Below are positions 1 to 7,677 of a DNA stretch of 10,259 nucleotides, piece by piece. This stretch comes from Parvularia atlantis (Eukaryota; Opisthokonta; Rotosphaerida): positions 1 to 10,259 of the forward strand of contig CALSCO010001316.1 in NCBI GenBank assembly GCA_943704415.1. The letters are read 5' to 3'. Under the pieces are notes generated by a model. It had not been told where the DNA came from. It saw only the letters and a list, made by a program, of their open reading frames with translations, and did not search any database. The stretch's first letter is position 1, and each line of letters opens with the position of its first letter. The translations under genes and the position numbers were made by a program.

Positions 1-95
1 AAAAAAAAAAAGATGAAAAAATGCTTCTTCCCCTCAGTGAGCGCTGCCATGTGTGTGTGCCTGCCCGTTTGCTCCCTCGAAAAGAACTGCACCCG
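1..95. other. 3' flank of the NDUFAF7-like gene, A-rich at the left edge
   Basis: This stretch follows the stop codon of the minus-strand NDUFAF7-like gene. It begins with a run of twelve A and a second short A run, which read as U-rich tracts on the minus strand. Such tracts could help 3'-end formation of the minus-strand transcript, or they may mark an assembly edge. No gene is seen here. Confidence 0.5.
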
Positions 96-1773
96 CTACC
101 GGTCCGGCAGGTCTGGTGCGAAGGGCGGCGGCGGTGGGCCGACGGTGCGCGGGGTGAGTGCGGCGGCCTGCGTCGCGCTGTGAGTGCGGTGCGCTTCGTG
201 CGGCGGCGCGAGCCGACCTTGTACGCACGGCCCATGCTCGCGTCGTCCTCGCCGACGAGCCGCCGGTACGCCACGACGAGGTCGTCGGCCTGCTGCTGCG
301 TTGTCGCGGCGTGCACGAGCCGCTCGAGCCGCGCGTGCATGCCCATGCCGCCGAGGAACATCGCCTGGGTGATCGGGCCGTGCAGGCGCACTGCGGTGCA
401 TGTCAGCGAGCGGTCGAGCTCGCAGCGAGGCCTACGCGCACGGTCGGGGTGCCGCAGCGCCGCAAAGTCGACGTCGCAGCTCAGGTCGACCGCGCCGGGG
501 CTGTCGAGCGGGTGCACAAACTTGTGCTCGCGAATGCCCTGGCAGCATCGCGTGAGTCGCGGGCGCACGGGAAAGACAGCCGCGACGAACCCGCAGCGAC
601 GACTTTGCCGCGGTGGTGCCGCCATAGTCGATGAAGAGCCCCGCACCGGGCGCGCGGCCAAAGCTGAGGCACCGCGTGAGCCACTGCCACGCACGGCCAG
701 CATCGTCCCCGCGCACCCGTCCGCGAGGAACGACGCGAGGTGGCTCGCGTCCGGGCACACCTCATACACCTGGCCGACGACGGGCTGCACGTCGCCGAGC
801 GCGCACTGCAGCACGACGGCGCTGAGCGTGGGCTTGCGCGACTTGACGAAGCGGAAGCGTCGCCCGGCAGCGTCCTCCGCGCCGTCTCCTGCGGCCAGGT
901 CGACCATGATCTCCTCCCAGCCGGTGCCGGTGAACTGCGCGTCGCTGGTCGGTCGCAGGGCGGCCGGCAGAGCCCGCACGGCACCTCAAACTGGTGCATG
1001 GGCAGCGCGTCAAGGAACTCGTGCGCGAGCACGATCGTAGGCTCTGCGGCGCGGTCAGCCCGAGCGGCCCGCGCCGCTGATGAGGCGCACCCTGCAGCGG
1101 CAGTGCGACGTAGTGCTCGAACCACTCGAGCGCCGTGCCGTCGCGCGTGGCGGTCGGTGGGGGCAGCGCGCGGGCGGGCGTTGGGGCGTCGTCGCCGCAC
1201 AGCCGCGTGTGCTGGATCTGCGCGAGCACCGGGCTGACCTCGACGAGCTGCACTGACCCGATCGCGCGGTGGCAGTCCGGGAACTGACGCACGGTCTGCG
1301 GTGCGTCGCGATCAGCTGCTGCCAGGCGGCGTCACGCGGGCAGACGCAACGCGCAGCACGTCGGCCATGAGCGTGCCGCGCCCGGGGCCGAGCTCGGCCA
1401 GGCGGAAGCGGCGCGGCGCGCCGAGATGGTGCCACGTCGCGACGCACCACACGCCGACCATCTGCTCGCGGGCACCGCGTCAGGGCTGCACGTCACACGC
1501 CGGCCGCCGCCACTGCGCCGCCGCGCCTCGCCAAACATCTGGCTGATCTCGGGCGAGGTAACAAAGTCGCCGCGGGCGCCGAACACGTCGCGGTGCATGT
1601 AGTAGCCGGCGAGCGGGTTGGTGAGGACCTCGCGCATGTACGCCGCGACCGAGATGGGCCCCTGCAGCTGCGGTGGCAACCCGCTCAGCGTGTGGCGTGT
1701 GGCGTGTGCGCGCAGCCGCGAGCGGCACCTTGATGCGCGCCGTCAGATGCGCGAGGAACGCCGTTGCTGACAT
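96..1773 (-). CDS. NDUFAF7: NDUFAF7/MidA-like protein arginine methyltransferase, complex I assembly factor
   Basis: Reconstructed from 10 exons: 1773-1729, 1667-1527, 1461-1351, 1295-1091, 1043-985, 934-717, 663-591, 538-442, 390-218 and 167-96 (stop TAG 98-96), giving 397 residues against about 440 in the human protein. In the family, the enzyme methylates an arginine of NDUFS2 in the mitochondrial matrix, an early step in complex I assembly. Visible blocks are RIKLQGPISVAAYM (about 13-26), GDFVTSPEISQMFGE (48-62), the SAM-binding loop AELGPGRG (84-91), VQLVEVSP after it, LAHEFLDALP (173-182), LFIDYGG (269-275) and CDVDFAAL (305-312). All nine junctions keep frame; eight introns are GT-AG and intron 2 is GC-AG. 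The ATG at 1773 is the only methionine in frame before the first block, so little room is left for a mitochondrial presequence. The gene starts 29 nt after the Atp12 stop on the same strand. Family assignment is firm; small exon edges could shift. Confidence 0.9.
1462..1526 (-). other. GC-AG intron (intron 2 of the NDUFAF7-like gene)
   Basis: A 65-nt phase-0 intron between FGE and MVGVW. The donor is GAG|GCGCGG, with no usable GT that keeps the frame, and the acceptor is GAGCAG. A CCCTGAC branch-like sequence lies about 20 nt before the acceptor. Removing it joins two conserved blocks exactly as in relatives (ISQMFGE followed directly by a VGVW-type segment). Confidence 0.8.
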
Positions 1774-1802
1774 CGGATGCGAATCTAGACAACACGGAGG
1801 GC
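1774..1802 (-). other. 29-nt gap between two tandem mitochondrial assembly genes
   Basis: Only 29 nt separate the Atp12 stop codon (1805-1803) from the NDUFAF7 start codon (1773-1771). This is too short to hold a normal terminator plus promoter, so the downstream promoter must lie inside Atp12, or the two genes share a transcript. Confidence 0.7.
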
Positions 1803-2950
1803 TCACAGGTCGTCCACCGCGTGATAGGCGTGCATGCGCGAGAACAGCACGGCCGCGCCCAGGCGCACGCGGATGTCGTGCTCGTCCACGTCGTGCGAGT
1901 CCTGCACCTCGCCCCAGCAGCCGATCTGATACAACACCTCGAGCCGCGCGGCTGCGCCCCCGCAGTGGTGAGCTCGAGGCACGGCTGAGCTGGTGCGCGC
2001 GCACCGTCCGCGGCCTTGTCCACCGAGATGTGCCGGTCGCGCAGGGCGAGCGAGATGACGACCGACTTGGACGCGCGGACGGCGTGCTCGAAGCCTTCCG
2101 TGCGGGCGCAACGAGTCGGTCAGCAGCGCGTAGGGCCCCGCGATGCGCCGCACCTATCAGCTCCCATGGGCTCATACCGGCAATGACCTCGCGCAGCCGC
2201 GCGACGGTCGCGGGCGGGTGCGGGTTGGTGATGATCGCGTCGCCGTGGCTGACCGTCAGCCGCACGCCGTACGTCGTCTGCAGATGAGAGGCCCACGGTC
2301 AGCGTCTGGCGCGCATTGGTCGGCCCGTGCGCACGCGCCTCGACCCACTGCACGAGCGGCCCCCACTTGGCCGTCTCGAGCGCCACAAGCTCCTTCGAGA
2401 AGGCGTGCGGGAAGCTTGGGGGCGCGTCAGTGCAGCGCCCCGCCCGCCCCATGCCTCGCCGGCGCACACCAGACGGTGTCGGTCTTGAGGTACGACATGA
2501 CCTGGTCGACGACCTGCTCGTGGCTGCGGTTCTCGAGCCAGGGCCCGTCGATGGCCGCGCTCGCGAGCGTCGTCTGCGGCGGCGCGCGCGTGAGACGCGG
2601 CTCAGGCCCGGGCCGCGCGCGCACCAGCGGCATCGTGTGCGACTCGAGGTGCTGCCCCTGCGCCTCCCACTCGCCGGCCACGAGCAGCGCGAGCGCGCGC
2701 GACGGCAGCAGCATGGCCTGGCGCCGCGGCGTCCGCAGCGTGCGCCCGTCGAGGCACACGGTGAAGCCGCCGTCGCCGCGCACGACCGTCGCCGTCTTCC
2801 AAAAGCGCCGCACTTCGCGCGGCTGGGCTGCGACGCCGGCGGTCAGCGGCGCCTTCGTCGTGCGCGCCGGGGCCAGGTCGACGCACGCAGCGACGCGCGC
2901 AGGTCGGCTTGGGCAGCGCTCGTCGTGAGGGTGCGCACGAGACGCAGCAT
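1803..2950 (-). CDS. ATP12: Atp12 / ATPAF2, F1-ATP synthase alpha-subunit assembly chaperone
   Basis: Reconstructed from 7 exons: 2950-2887, 2827-2625, 2573-2470, 2414-2339, 2277-2154, 2094-2005 and 1951-1803 (stop TGA 1805-1803), giving 269 residues, close to the usual 280-330. Atp12 binds free F1 alpha subunit in the mitochondrial matrix before the alpha3-beta3 ring forms. The start MLRLVRTLTTSAAQADLR is a typical Arg/Ser-rich mitochondrial presequence without early acidic residues. Family blocks in order: VRRFWKTATV (27-36), LDGRTLRTP (47-55), GEWEAQ (73-78), TMPL joined to TTLASAAIDG (86-99), YLKTDTVC (117-124), KWGPLVQWVE (140-149), TTYGVRLTV (150-158) and YQIGCWGEVQ near the C-terminus. 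Five introns are GT-AG. Intron 4 (2278-2338) is best read as GC-AG; a GT donor at 2344 would also keep frame but drop Val-Glu. The gene is divergent from the membrane glycosyltransferase-like gene and in tandem with NDUFAF7. Confidence 0.9.
2278..2338 (-). other. probable GC-AG intron (intron 4 of ATP12)
   Basis: A 61-nt phase-0 intron with donor GAG|GCGCGT and acceptor CTGCAG. It restores LVQWVE-TTYGVRL, the same spacing as W-A-E-K-R-Y-G-V in the human protein. The donor context GAG|GCGCG matches the other GC-AG intron in the window. The competing GT donor at 2344 gives a 67-nt intron and a protein two residues shorter. Confidence 0.65.
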
Positions 2951-3238
2951 GGCCGCGACGATTCGAGTGTCGAAGGGTGCTCCAGGCACGCTCGCGCGGC
3001 TTCCGTTTCGGCGCTGAGCCCGTGCTTCCCTGCGTCGCGGGTCGCGCAATGCCGCGCGCCAGCCCGCCTGGCGTGCTACCGCGCCGGCTGGGCGGGACGT
3101 GGGTGCGGGGATGCGCGGGATGAAACGCGGCGTCGCGGCGGCGTCGCGTTGCACGTCTCACGCTCGGCCAAACGCTCGTGCAACTCGCAGGACATCCCCG
3201 GCCCGCACCGTCCGGGATCTGCACCGGCCGCGCCCGAG
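2951..3238. promoter_or_regulatory. divergent promoter region between ATP12 and the HxRRGD membrane protein
   Basis: The 288 nt between the two opposite start codons must hold both promoters and both 5' leaders. No TATA box is seen. A GC-box-like GGGCGG lies at 3090-3095. On the plus strand, upstream ATGs occur at 3111 and 3120. A possible leader intron with a GTGCGG donor at 3103, a CTCAC-like branch and a CAG end at 3190 would remove both. No separate gene is supported here. Confidence 0.5.
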
Positions 3239-5751
3239 ATGTCGTCCGCCGGCCGCGGGTCGCGCCCGTCGACGCCGCGCCCGTCGCTCACGCCACCAGC
3301 CACGCCGCGCACGCCACGCCCCAGCCGCTCGCTCACGGTGGGCATGCCAACACGCGCGGCCCCGAGTGGCGGCGGGCCGCGCTCGGCCGAGACCAGCCCA
3401 CGCCTGTTCAAGGGCCCGCTGTCGGTCGGGGGCAGCCGCATCGTGATCCGCAGGCCGAAGCTGCTGGCCGCTCTCGTCGTGCTCTTCGCCTTCGCGTCCC
3501 TACTCACGTTCTCCTACATGCGCCAGACGGACCGCGCCGAGGCATCGAGCGCAGCCGGCCGTCAGTGGGAGGGCAAGGAGGCGCCGTTCGCCAAGCGTGG
3601 CCTGACGCACCAGCAGCAGCTCGCGATCCGCGCGAGCACGCGGTCGGTGGTCACGACGCCGGGCCGAGCGGCCCGCCGCGGGCCGAGCGACACTCGCGAC
3701 GGCAACACCGACGACGGGGACGACGGTAATGACGTGCACGATAGCGGCCGGACACGCCCCTCAGCCGCACGGCACCCGCGCGCGCGCACGACCATCCAAT
3801 GGCTGCTTGACATGATCGGCCTTGGCGCCCCGACAACCCGCCCGACAGACAAGGCCAGGTCAGGCCGGACAGCTGCCCGCGGCCGCCAGGACAGCGTCAG
3901 CACGCCGCCCACGGCCGCCCAGCGCCGCGCTGTCGTCGCGGCCAGCCAGACCGCTCCGCCGCCGCCCACTGGCACGTCACCGCCGAGCCCGCCGCCGGCC
4001 GTGTCGCGTCGGTCGGCTGTGCGGGCGTTCACGGACGACGAGCGCGCCAGCATGCGCGCGCAGTACCATACGAGCACGCGGGAGATGCCGAGCGGCTTCC
4101 TTGACGCGGGCGTGCCGGCCGTGGTGACGCAGGAGACGGCCAAGGGCACAATCACGCGCTCGCGCGAGGAGGCGCTGACGCTGGCGGACAAGTACTGCGC
4201 GCCTGCGTCGTCGAGCGACCTGTGCCCGCGCTACATCGGCCTGGTGCCGGACAAGGGCAGCCGCGTGGGCCACTTTGTCAACAACTGGTGCGTGCACCGC
4301 TCTCGCGCGCGCGGTCAGCGACAGCGACAGCGCCGGCCTGACAGCCCCCCCCAGGATGAAGGCGCACGTCATGGCGCACATGTACGACCTGACGATGCTC
4401 TACCACCCGATCACGCCCAACCAGCCCGAGCGCTTCCTGTTTGAGAACTATTTCGGGTTCGGCTATGACGAGCCGTTCCGGTACTACGAGACGTGCGCGA
4501 GCGGGACGGTGGGCATGCCGTGCGAGACGTACCTGCCGTGCCTGCAGGTGCGCGTGTGCGTGCGCGCTCATCATCGGCCGTCCGCTCACCCCGCGCCGCT
4601 CCAGGTCGTACGCGTCCCGATGGGCGAGGGCAACCGCGCGCAGAACGCCGAGATGTTCCGGCGGCTGCTGAGCGAGCACGCGAGCGCGTGCAACATCGTG
4701 TTCGAGGTCCACCCAAACTTCAAGCACACGGTCGACCACGCACCCTCGCTCGCGCACCTGCGCGACGAGTACCGACGCGCACGAGAGAAGGTGCGACCGT
4801 GTGCGCGTCACGCCGCCAAACGCGCCGCTGAAACGCTGTGCGCCAGTACCCGCTGCACCTCTCGTTCGACCCGGTCAAGATCAACGTCGCGCTGCACGTG
4901 CGTCGGGGCGACGTCGTGACCAACGCGCAGCAGAAGGAGGTCCGCTGGACGGACGAGGTGGCCTTCCGCGCGGCGATGGAGACGGTTCGGGCCACGGCCG
5001 TCAAGATCAAGCTGGGCGCGACTGTGCAGTTCCACCTGTACTCGCAGGGCTCCGAGGTGTGCGGGCGTGCTGGCTTATGTGGCGCGGCCGGTGGGGGCCT
5101 CACGCCGACCGCAGGCCGACTTCCCCAGCTTGAGCCAGATGTGCGCCGACGGCTCGCTCGTGTTCCACCTGGACGAGTCGCTACTGTCGACGCTGCACGA
5201 GATCACTCAGGCCGACGTGTTTATCGCGGCCAAGGTGCGCCTGGGCCGTCTCGCGTGCGCGGTCTCACACTGGACCGCGCAGAGCGGCCTGTCGGACATT
5301 GCCGCGCGCATCCGCGAGGGCTTGCGCCCCACACTCTACCCGGCCGACAGGTGCGTGCGCTGCGCGGGCCGCGGCCCTGCTGACGCGCTGGCCGCGACGC
5401 AGCTGGAACGAGAAGCTGGGCGAGTGGATCTTGTTTGACAACACGCGCGGGACCTTTGACGTGGCGCGGTTCACGACGGCCCTCACGGCGCATCTGGCCG
5501 TGCGTGACGCGCAGCAGGCTGCGGCGGCACCGCACGAGGCAAGCGGTGCGGACGGCACGGCACCGCCAGCAGACGCCGAGGCGCAGGAGGCAGCGGCCGC
5601 GGCGCTCGCGGGTATGCAGGTGGCGGCCCAGGCGGCCGAGGTGGCCGCGGTCGTGCCGGACGAGGCGGTGGCGCCCGACGAGACGGACAAAGCGGCCGCG
5701 GTCGTGCAGGTCGCAGAGGACAAGCGCGCCGACTACGGCGACAGCGAGTGA
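3239..5751 (+). CDS. type II membrane protein with HxRRGD fucosyltransferase-like domain
   Basis: Reconstructed from 7 exons: 3239-4287, 4355-4547, 4605-4790, 4847-5056, 5115-5234, 5283-5350 and 5403-5751 (stop TGA), giving 724 residues. Residues 1-74 are Pro/Ser/Arg-rich and basic. A single membrane span at about 75-94 (LLAALVVLFAFASLLTFSYM) follows RRPK, as in Golgi type II enzymes. A long disordered stalk with an acidic stretch and a Pro-rich stretch reaches about 330. The folded part includes KYCAP, HFVNNWMKAHVMAHMYDLTM, NIVFEVHPNFKH and VALHVRRGDV (about 491-500), the HxRRxD nucleotide-sugar signature of several fucosyltransferase families. ADVFIAAKSGLSDIAARI (about 579-596) resembles the late donor-site motif of the same fold. 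A WNEKLGEWILFDN block is followed by an Ala/Asp/Glu-rich tail of about 80 residues. The membrane topology and motif are seen; fucose as donor and the acceptor are unknown. The exact GT family is not recognised. Confidence 0.75.
4548..4604 (+). other. 57-nt stop-free intron, possible alternative cassette
   Basis: This intron has donor CAG|GTGCGC, a CTCAC branch-like site and acceptor CTCCAG, so it looks genuine. It is phase 0, 57 nt long and has no stop codon. Retention would insert 19 residues between PCLQ and VVRVPMG without breaking the protein. Confidence 0.55.
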
Positions 5752-5796
5752 AGCCCCGCAACTGATCATTGTCGTTTGTCAAGCACCGCCAAAAAC
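5752..5796. other. 45-nt gap between convergent genes
   Basis: Only 45 nt lie between the TGA of the membrane protein (5749-5751) and the TGA of the ZC3H3-like gene (5799-5797, minus). The 3' untranslated regions of the two genes almost certainly overlap, and one or both polyadenylation sites probably fall in the neighbour's coding region. No classical AATAAA is visible on either strand in the gap. Confidence 0.7.
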
Positions 5797-7303
5797 TCAA
5801 AGAGGGATAAAGCCGTCGTCATCCGGCGCGGCAGCGGCAGAGTCGTTGTCGTCATCGCCGTCGTCGTTGTCGTCATCGCCGTCGCCGTCGCCGTCGCCGT
5901 CGTCGTCGTCGTCGTCGTCGTCTTCTTCGAGATCGTCGATGTTGGGCTCGATCGGCGCCGGCTTGCCGCCGGCCGGGCGCGCGCGCCGGCGCACGACACA
6001 CAGTGGACTCTCGGGCACGAGCGGGATGTAGCCTACGCCGTGCTCGTCCGCGTGTGCCGTGCGCTTGTCGTCGTCTTTGTCGTCGTCGTCGTCCTCGAAC
6101 ACGGGCTCGATGCGCGAGACACGCCGCTGCGTTCGCCCCTGCGCCACGCGCGGCAGCCGTCGCCCGAGCCGCAGCCTGTGCGTGTGCTCTCGGTCAGCGA
6201 CGAACGGCGGCGACAGGCACAGCAGCGCACGTGAGCGGCGACGCGTTCGAGGGCACAACGTCGCGCTGGTGTGCGAGCCGGCACTTGTCGCCGAGCGCGC
6301 AGCTGCCCGTGGCGTAAAAGTCCGGGCAGACTCTCACATGCAGCATCGTGCACGCCGTCCCGCGCGGGCAGAAGCCTTTTTGCAGCCGCGGCCGAGAGCG
6401 TCAACACGACCGCACTGGCCGCGCAACAACAGTGCGCACCCTTGACAAAGTCGCCGCACACGGCCGCGTCGCGGCTCACGTTGACGTGCGCGTAGATGCA
6501 CGCGTCGCCGCGCGAGCACTGGCCGCGCAGGAAGTAGGAGCAGACGGGCATGCGGCCTGGGCGTCGCGTGTGAGTTGGCCGTCCGTGCGGCTGCACCGTG
6601 ACGCGCACCCTTGTCGACGCGGTGCGCGAGCGTGCATTTGTCGTCAAAGCACTGGCCCTGCGTACCGACTTTCTCTCAGTGCGCGCGACACGATTGTCGA
6701 CAGACTGGCCGCACCTTCACGAAGCGCGTGCAGACGGCGACCTTGCTCGGGTCATGCACGAAGCGGCACACAGCGCCGCGCTCGCAGCGGCCAAAGCGGT
6801 TGAAGAACGTACACGGCTGCGCGGCCATTGTTGTTGCCGCGGCGGCGACACGCGGCCCGGGAGGCGCGGCGAGGCTCGCGCAGACTCTGTGCTTGACGCG
6901 CAGCGGCGACGTGCGCGGCAATGTGCCCGGCCCGGCGCGCTTGCCGGCTGCAGCCACAGTGGTTATGTTGACGAGCGCGAACGGGCGCCCGGCCGCGCGG
7001 ACGAAGCGATCGCGTGCGACGACGGGCGACGCGCGCCCCGCTGCCGGCGCCGGTGCTGGCCGGGCGGGCGCAGCGAGCGCGGCCGCGGTGTAGACGAGCT
7101 TGTTTGGCCTCCCGAGCGGGTGCACGAAGCGCCCGGCAGGCGCGGCCGTGACGACGAGCGTGTGCGGCTGGCGCACGGAGGCGAGCGACGAGCGCTTGGC
7201 GGCCGCGGCCGTGTTGACGAGCGCGTGCGGGCGGCCGGGCAGGCGCATGAAGCGAGGTGATCGTGACGCGGCTGCGCGCGTCGTCAGCGCGCCGCAACCC
7301 TGG

Positions 7304-7343
<40 letters not shown>

Positions 7344-7462
7344 TCCGCACACGCACCTGCACCCGCACCCGCACCCGCACCCGCACCCGCGACGCGCACG
7401 AGCTTGTTGGCGACGCGGACGTAGCGCGGCGACGGCACAATGCGTGACGCGTCTGCCGCCAT
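5797..7462 (-). CDS. ZC3H3: ZC3H3-like protein with five CCCH zinc fingers
   Basis: Reconstructed from 6 exons: 7462-7357, 7271-6715, 6657-6609, 6556-6440, 6375-6231 and 6175-5797 (stop TGA), giving 450 residues. Animal ZC3H3 works with the cleavage/polyadenylation machinery in nuclear mRNA 3'-end processing and export. Five consecutive fingers match it: CTFFNRFGRCERGAVCRFVH (189-208), CTRFVKGQCFDDKCTLAH (216-233), CSYFLRGQCSRGDACIYAH (243-261), CGDFVKGFCPRGTACTMLH (271-289) and CPDFYATGSCALGDKCRLAH (293-312). Four fingers appear only after splicing or are completed by it. Before them lies a repeat region with L-V cores at residues 21, 53, 74, 94 and 135, often preceded by GRP. The tail is strongly acidic and ends DDDGFIPL. 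The ATG at 7462 was chosen for its good context and because a TATA-like sequence sits just beyond it. An in-frame ATG at 7528 would add 22 residues. Confidence 0.88.
5839..5935 (-). repeat. GAC/GGC trinucleotide repeat coding an acidic Asp-rich tract
   Basis: On the plus strand this is an imperfect GTC/GCC/ATC repeat. On the minus strand it codes a run of Asp with interspersed Gly and Asn in the C-terminal tail of the ZC3H3-like protein. A shorter Asp run lies at about 6062-6093. Length variation here would change only the acidic tail. Confidence 0.85.
7272..7356 (-). other. intron 1 of the ZC3H3-like gene, with tandem donors and a CA microsatellite
   Basis: The acceptor is GCGCAG after a CTGAC branch-like site. 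The preferred donor is GTGCGT at 7356, which gives 85 nt. Five more GT donors stand upstream at 6-nt steps (7362, 7368, 7374, 7380 and 7386), all in phase 1. Each shorter exon loses one Gly-Ala pair. The body of the intron is a GT/CA dinucleotide repeat. Confidence 0.7.
7306..7334. repeat. CA/GT dinucleotide microsatellite
   Basis: About 29 nt of perfect CA repeat on the plus strand. It is followed by imperfect GCACAC and GCACCC units up to about 7386. It lies inside intron 1 of the minus-strand ZC3H3-like gene, and the hexamer part runs into the coding exon as Gly-Ala repeats. Confidence 0.95.
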
Positions 7463-7477
7463 GCTTGCGTGACGCGT
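7447..7477. promoter_or_regulatory. pair of MluI-type ACGCGT boxes in a 14-nt direct repeat
   Basis: TGCGTGACGCGTCT occurs at 7441-7454 and again at 7466-7479, flanking the chosen ZC3H3-like start codon. Each copy carries ACGCGT (7447-7452 and 7472-7477), the core of the MCB element bound by the fungal cell-cycle factor MBF. The function here is inferred from the motif only. Confidence 0.4.
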
Positions 7478-7491
7478 CTCAATAACGGCGC

Positions 7492-7646
7492 GCCACGTGG
7501 CCCGCGGAGTATAAATGGGCGCCGCCATCGCGCTAACGCGACTGACTTTTTTTAGCCGCGCGTGTGGATTGGTCGAGACGTCATCCAGGTACGCGCCACT
7601 CTGCCAACGCCTGAGCTCGGGTTTCGCGCGCGGCCACGTGGCCCGC
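7492..7646. promoter_or_regulatory. two CACGTG (E-box/G-box) sites in a 14-nt direct repeat
   Basis: GCCACGTGGCCCGC is present at 7492-7505 and again, identically, at 7633-7646. The palindromic core GCCACGTGGC is a typical site for bHLH factors of the Cbf1/USF/Myc kind. An exact 14-nt repeat in a 422-nt promoter region points to a regulatory role, though GC-rich sequence raises chance matches. Confidence 0.5.
7510..7516 (+). promoter_or_regulatory. TATA-like box TATAAAT
   Basis: TATAAAT stands out in an otherwise GC-rich region. On the plus strand it lies 369 nt before the BET start codon, which would give a leader of about 340 nt. It is preceded by CCGCGGAG. It could also serve the minus strand less well. 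Confidence 0.55.
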
Positions 7647-7669
7647 TCTCGAGAAGGTTCGACCGTTAG

Positions 7670-7677
7670 TGACGTCA
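7670..7677. promoter_or_regulatory. perfect CRE palindrome TGACGTCA
   Basis: This is the full ATF/CREB bZIP consensus, lying 24 nt after the second CACGTG site and 208 nt before the BET start codon. Its strand-symmetric form fits a divergent promoter. No factor can be named from the sequence. Confidence 0.5.

Noticed and set aside
21-1040. Plus-strand open frame of 339 codons over the left end
   Set aside because: It lies antisense to the NDUFAF7-like exons, shows no recognisable domain and has Arg/Ser/Ala composition typical of a shadow frame.
1677-1679. Start of the NDUFAF7-like protein just before the GPISVAAYM block
   Set aside because: The codon is TTG and lies in the intron end. An upstream exon coding MSATAFLAHLTARIK joins in frame and matches the family N-terminal block.
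2909-3238. N-terminal extension of the membrane-protein gene from 2909
   Set aside because: It would need a GTG start, overlaps the ATP12 presequence exon in antisense, and is not needed for the membrane topology. The ATG at 3239 is preferred.
5839-5935. Plus-strand Val-rich hydrophobic open frame as a membrane protein
   Set aside because: It is the complement of the Asp-rich coding repeat of the ZC3H3-like gene. The hydrophobic run comes only from GTC repeats.
6334-6519. Extra zinc-finger-like piece (GRGCKKA) in another frame of the ZC3H3-like gene
   Set aside because: It falls inside a 64-nt intron. Splicing around it gives a perfect fourth CCCH finger, so the resemblance is chance.
7306-7392. 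Regular short repeats as a possible CRISPR-like or satellite array
   Set aside because: The units are 2 and 6 nt, without spacers. This is a microsatellite in an intron.
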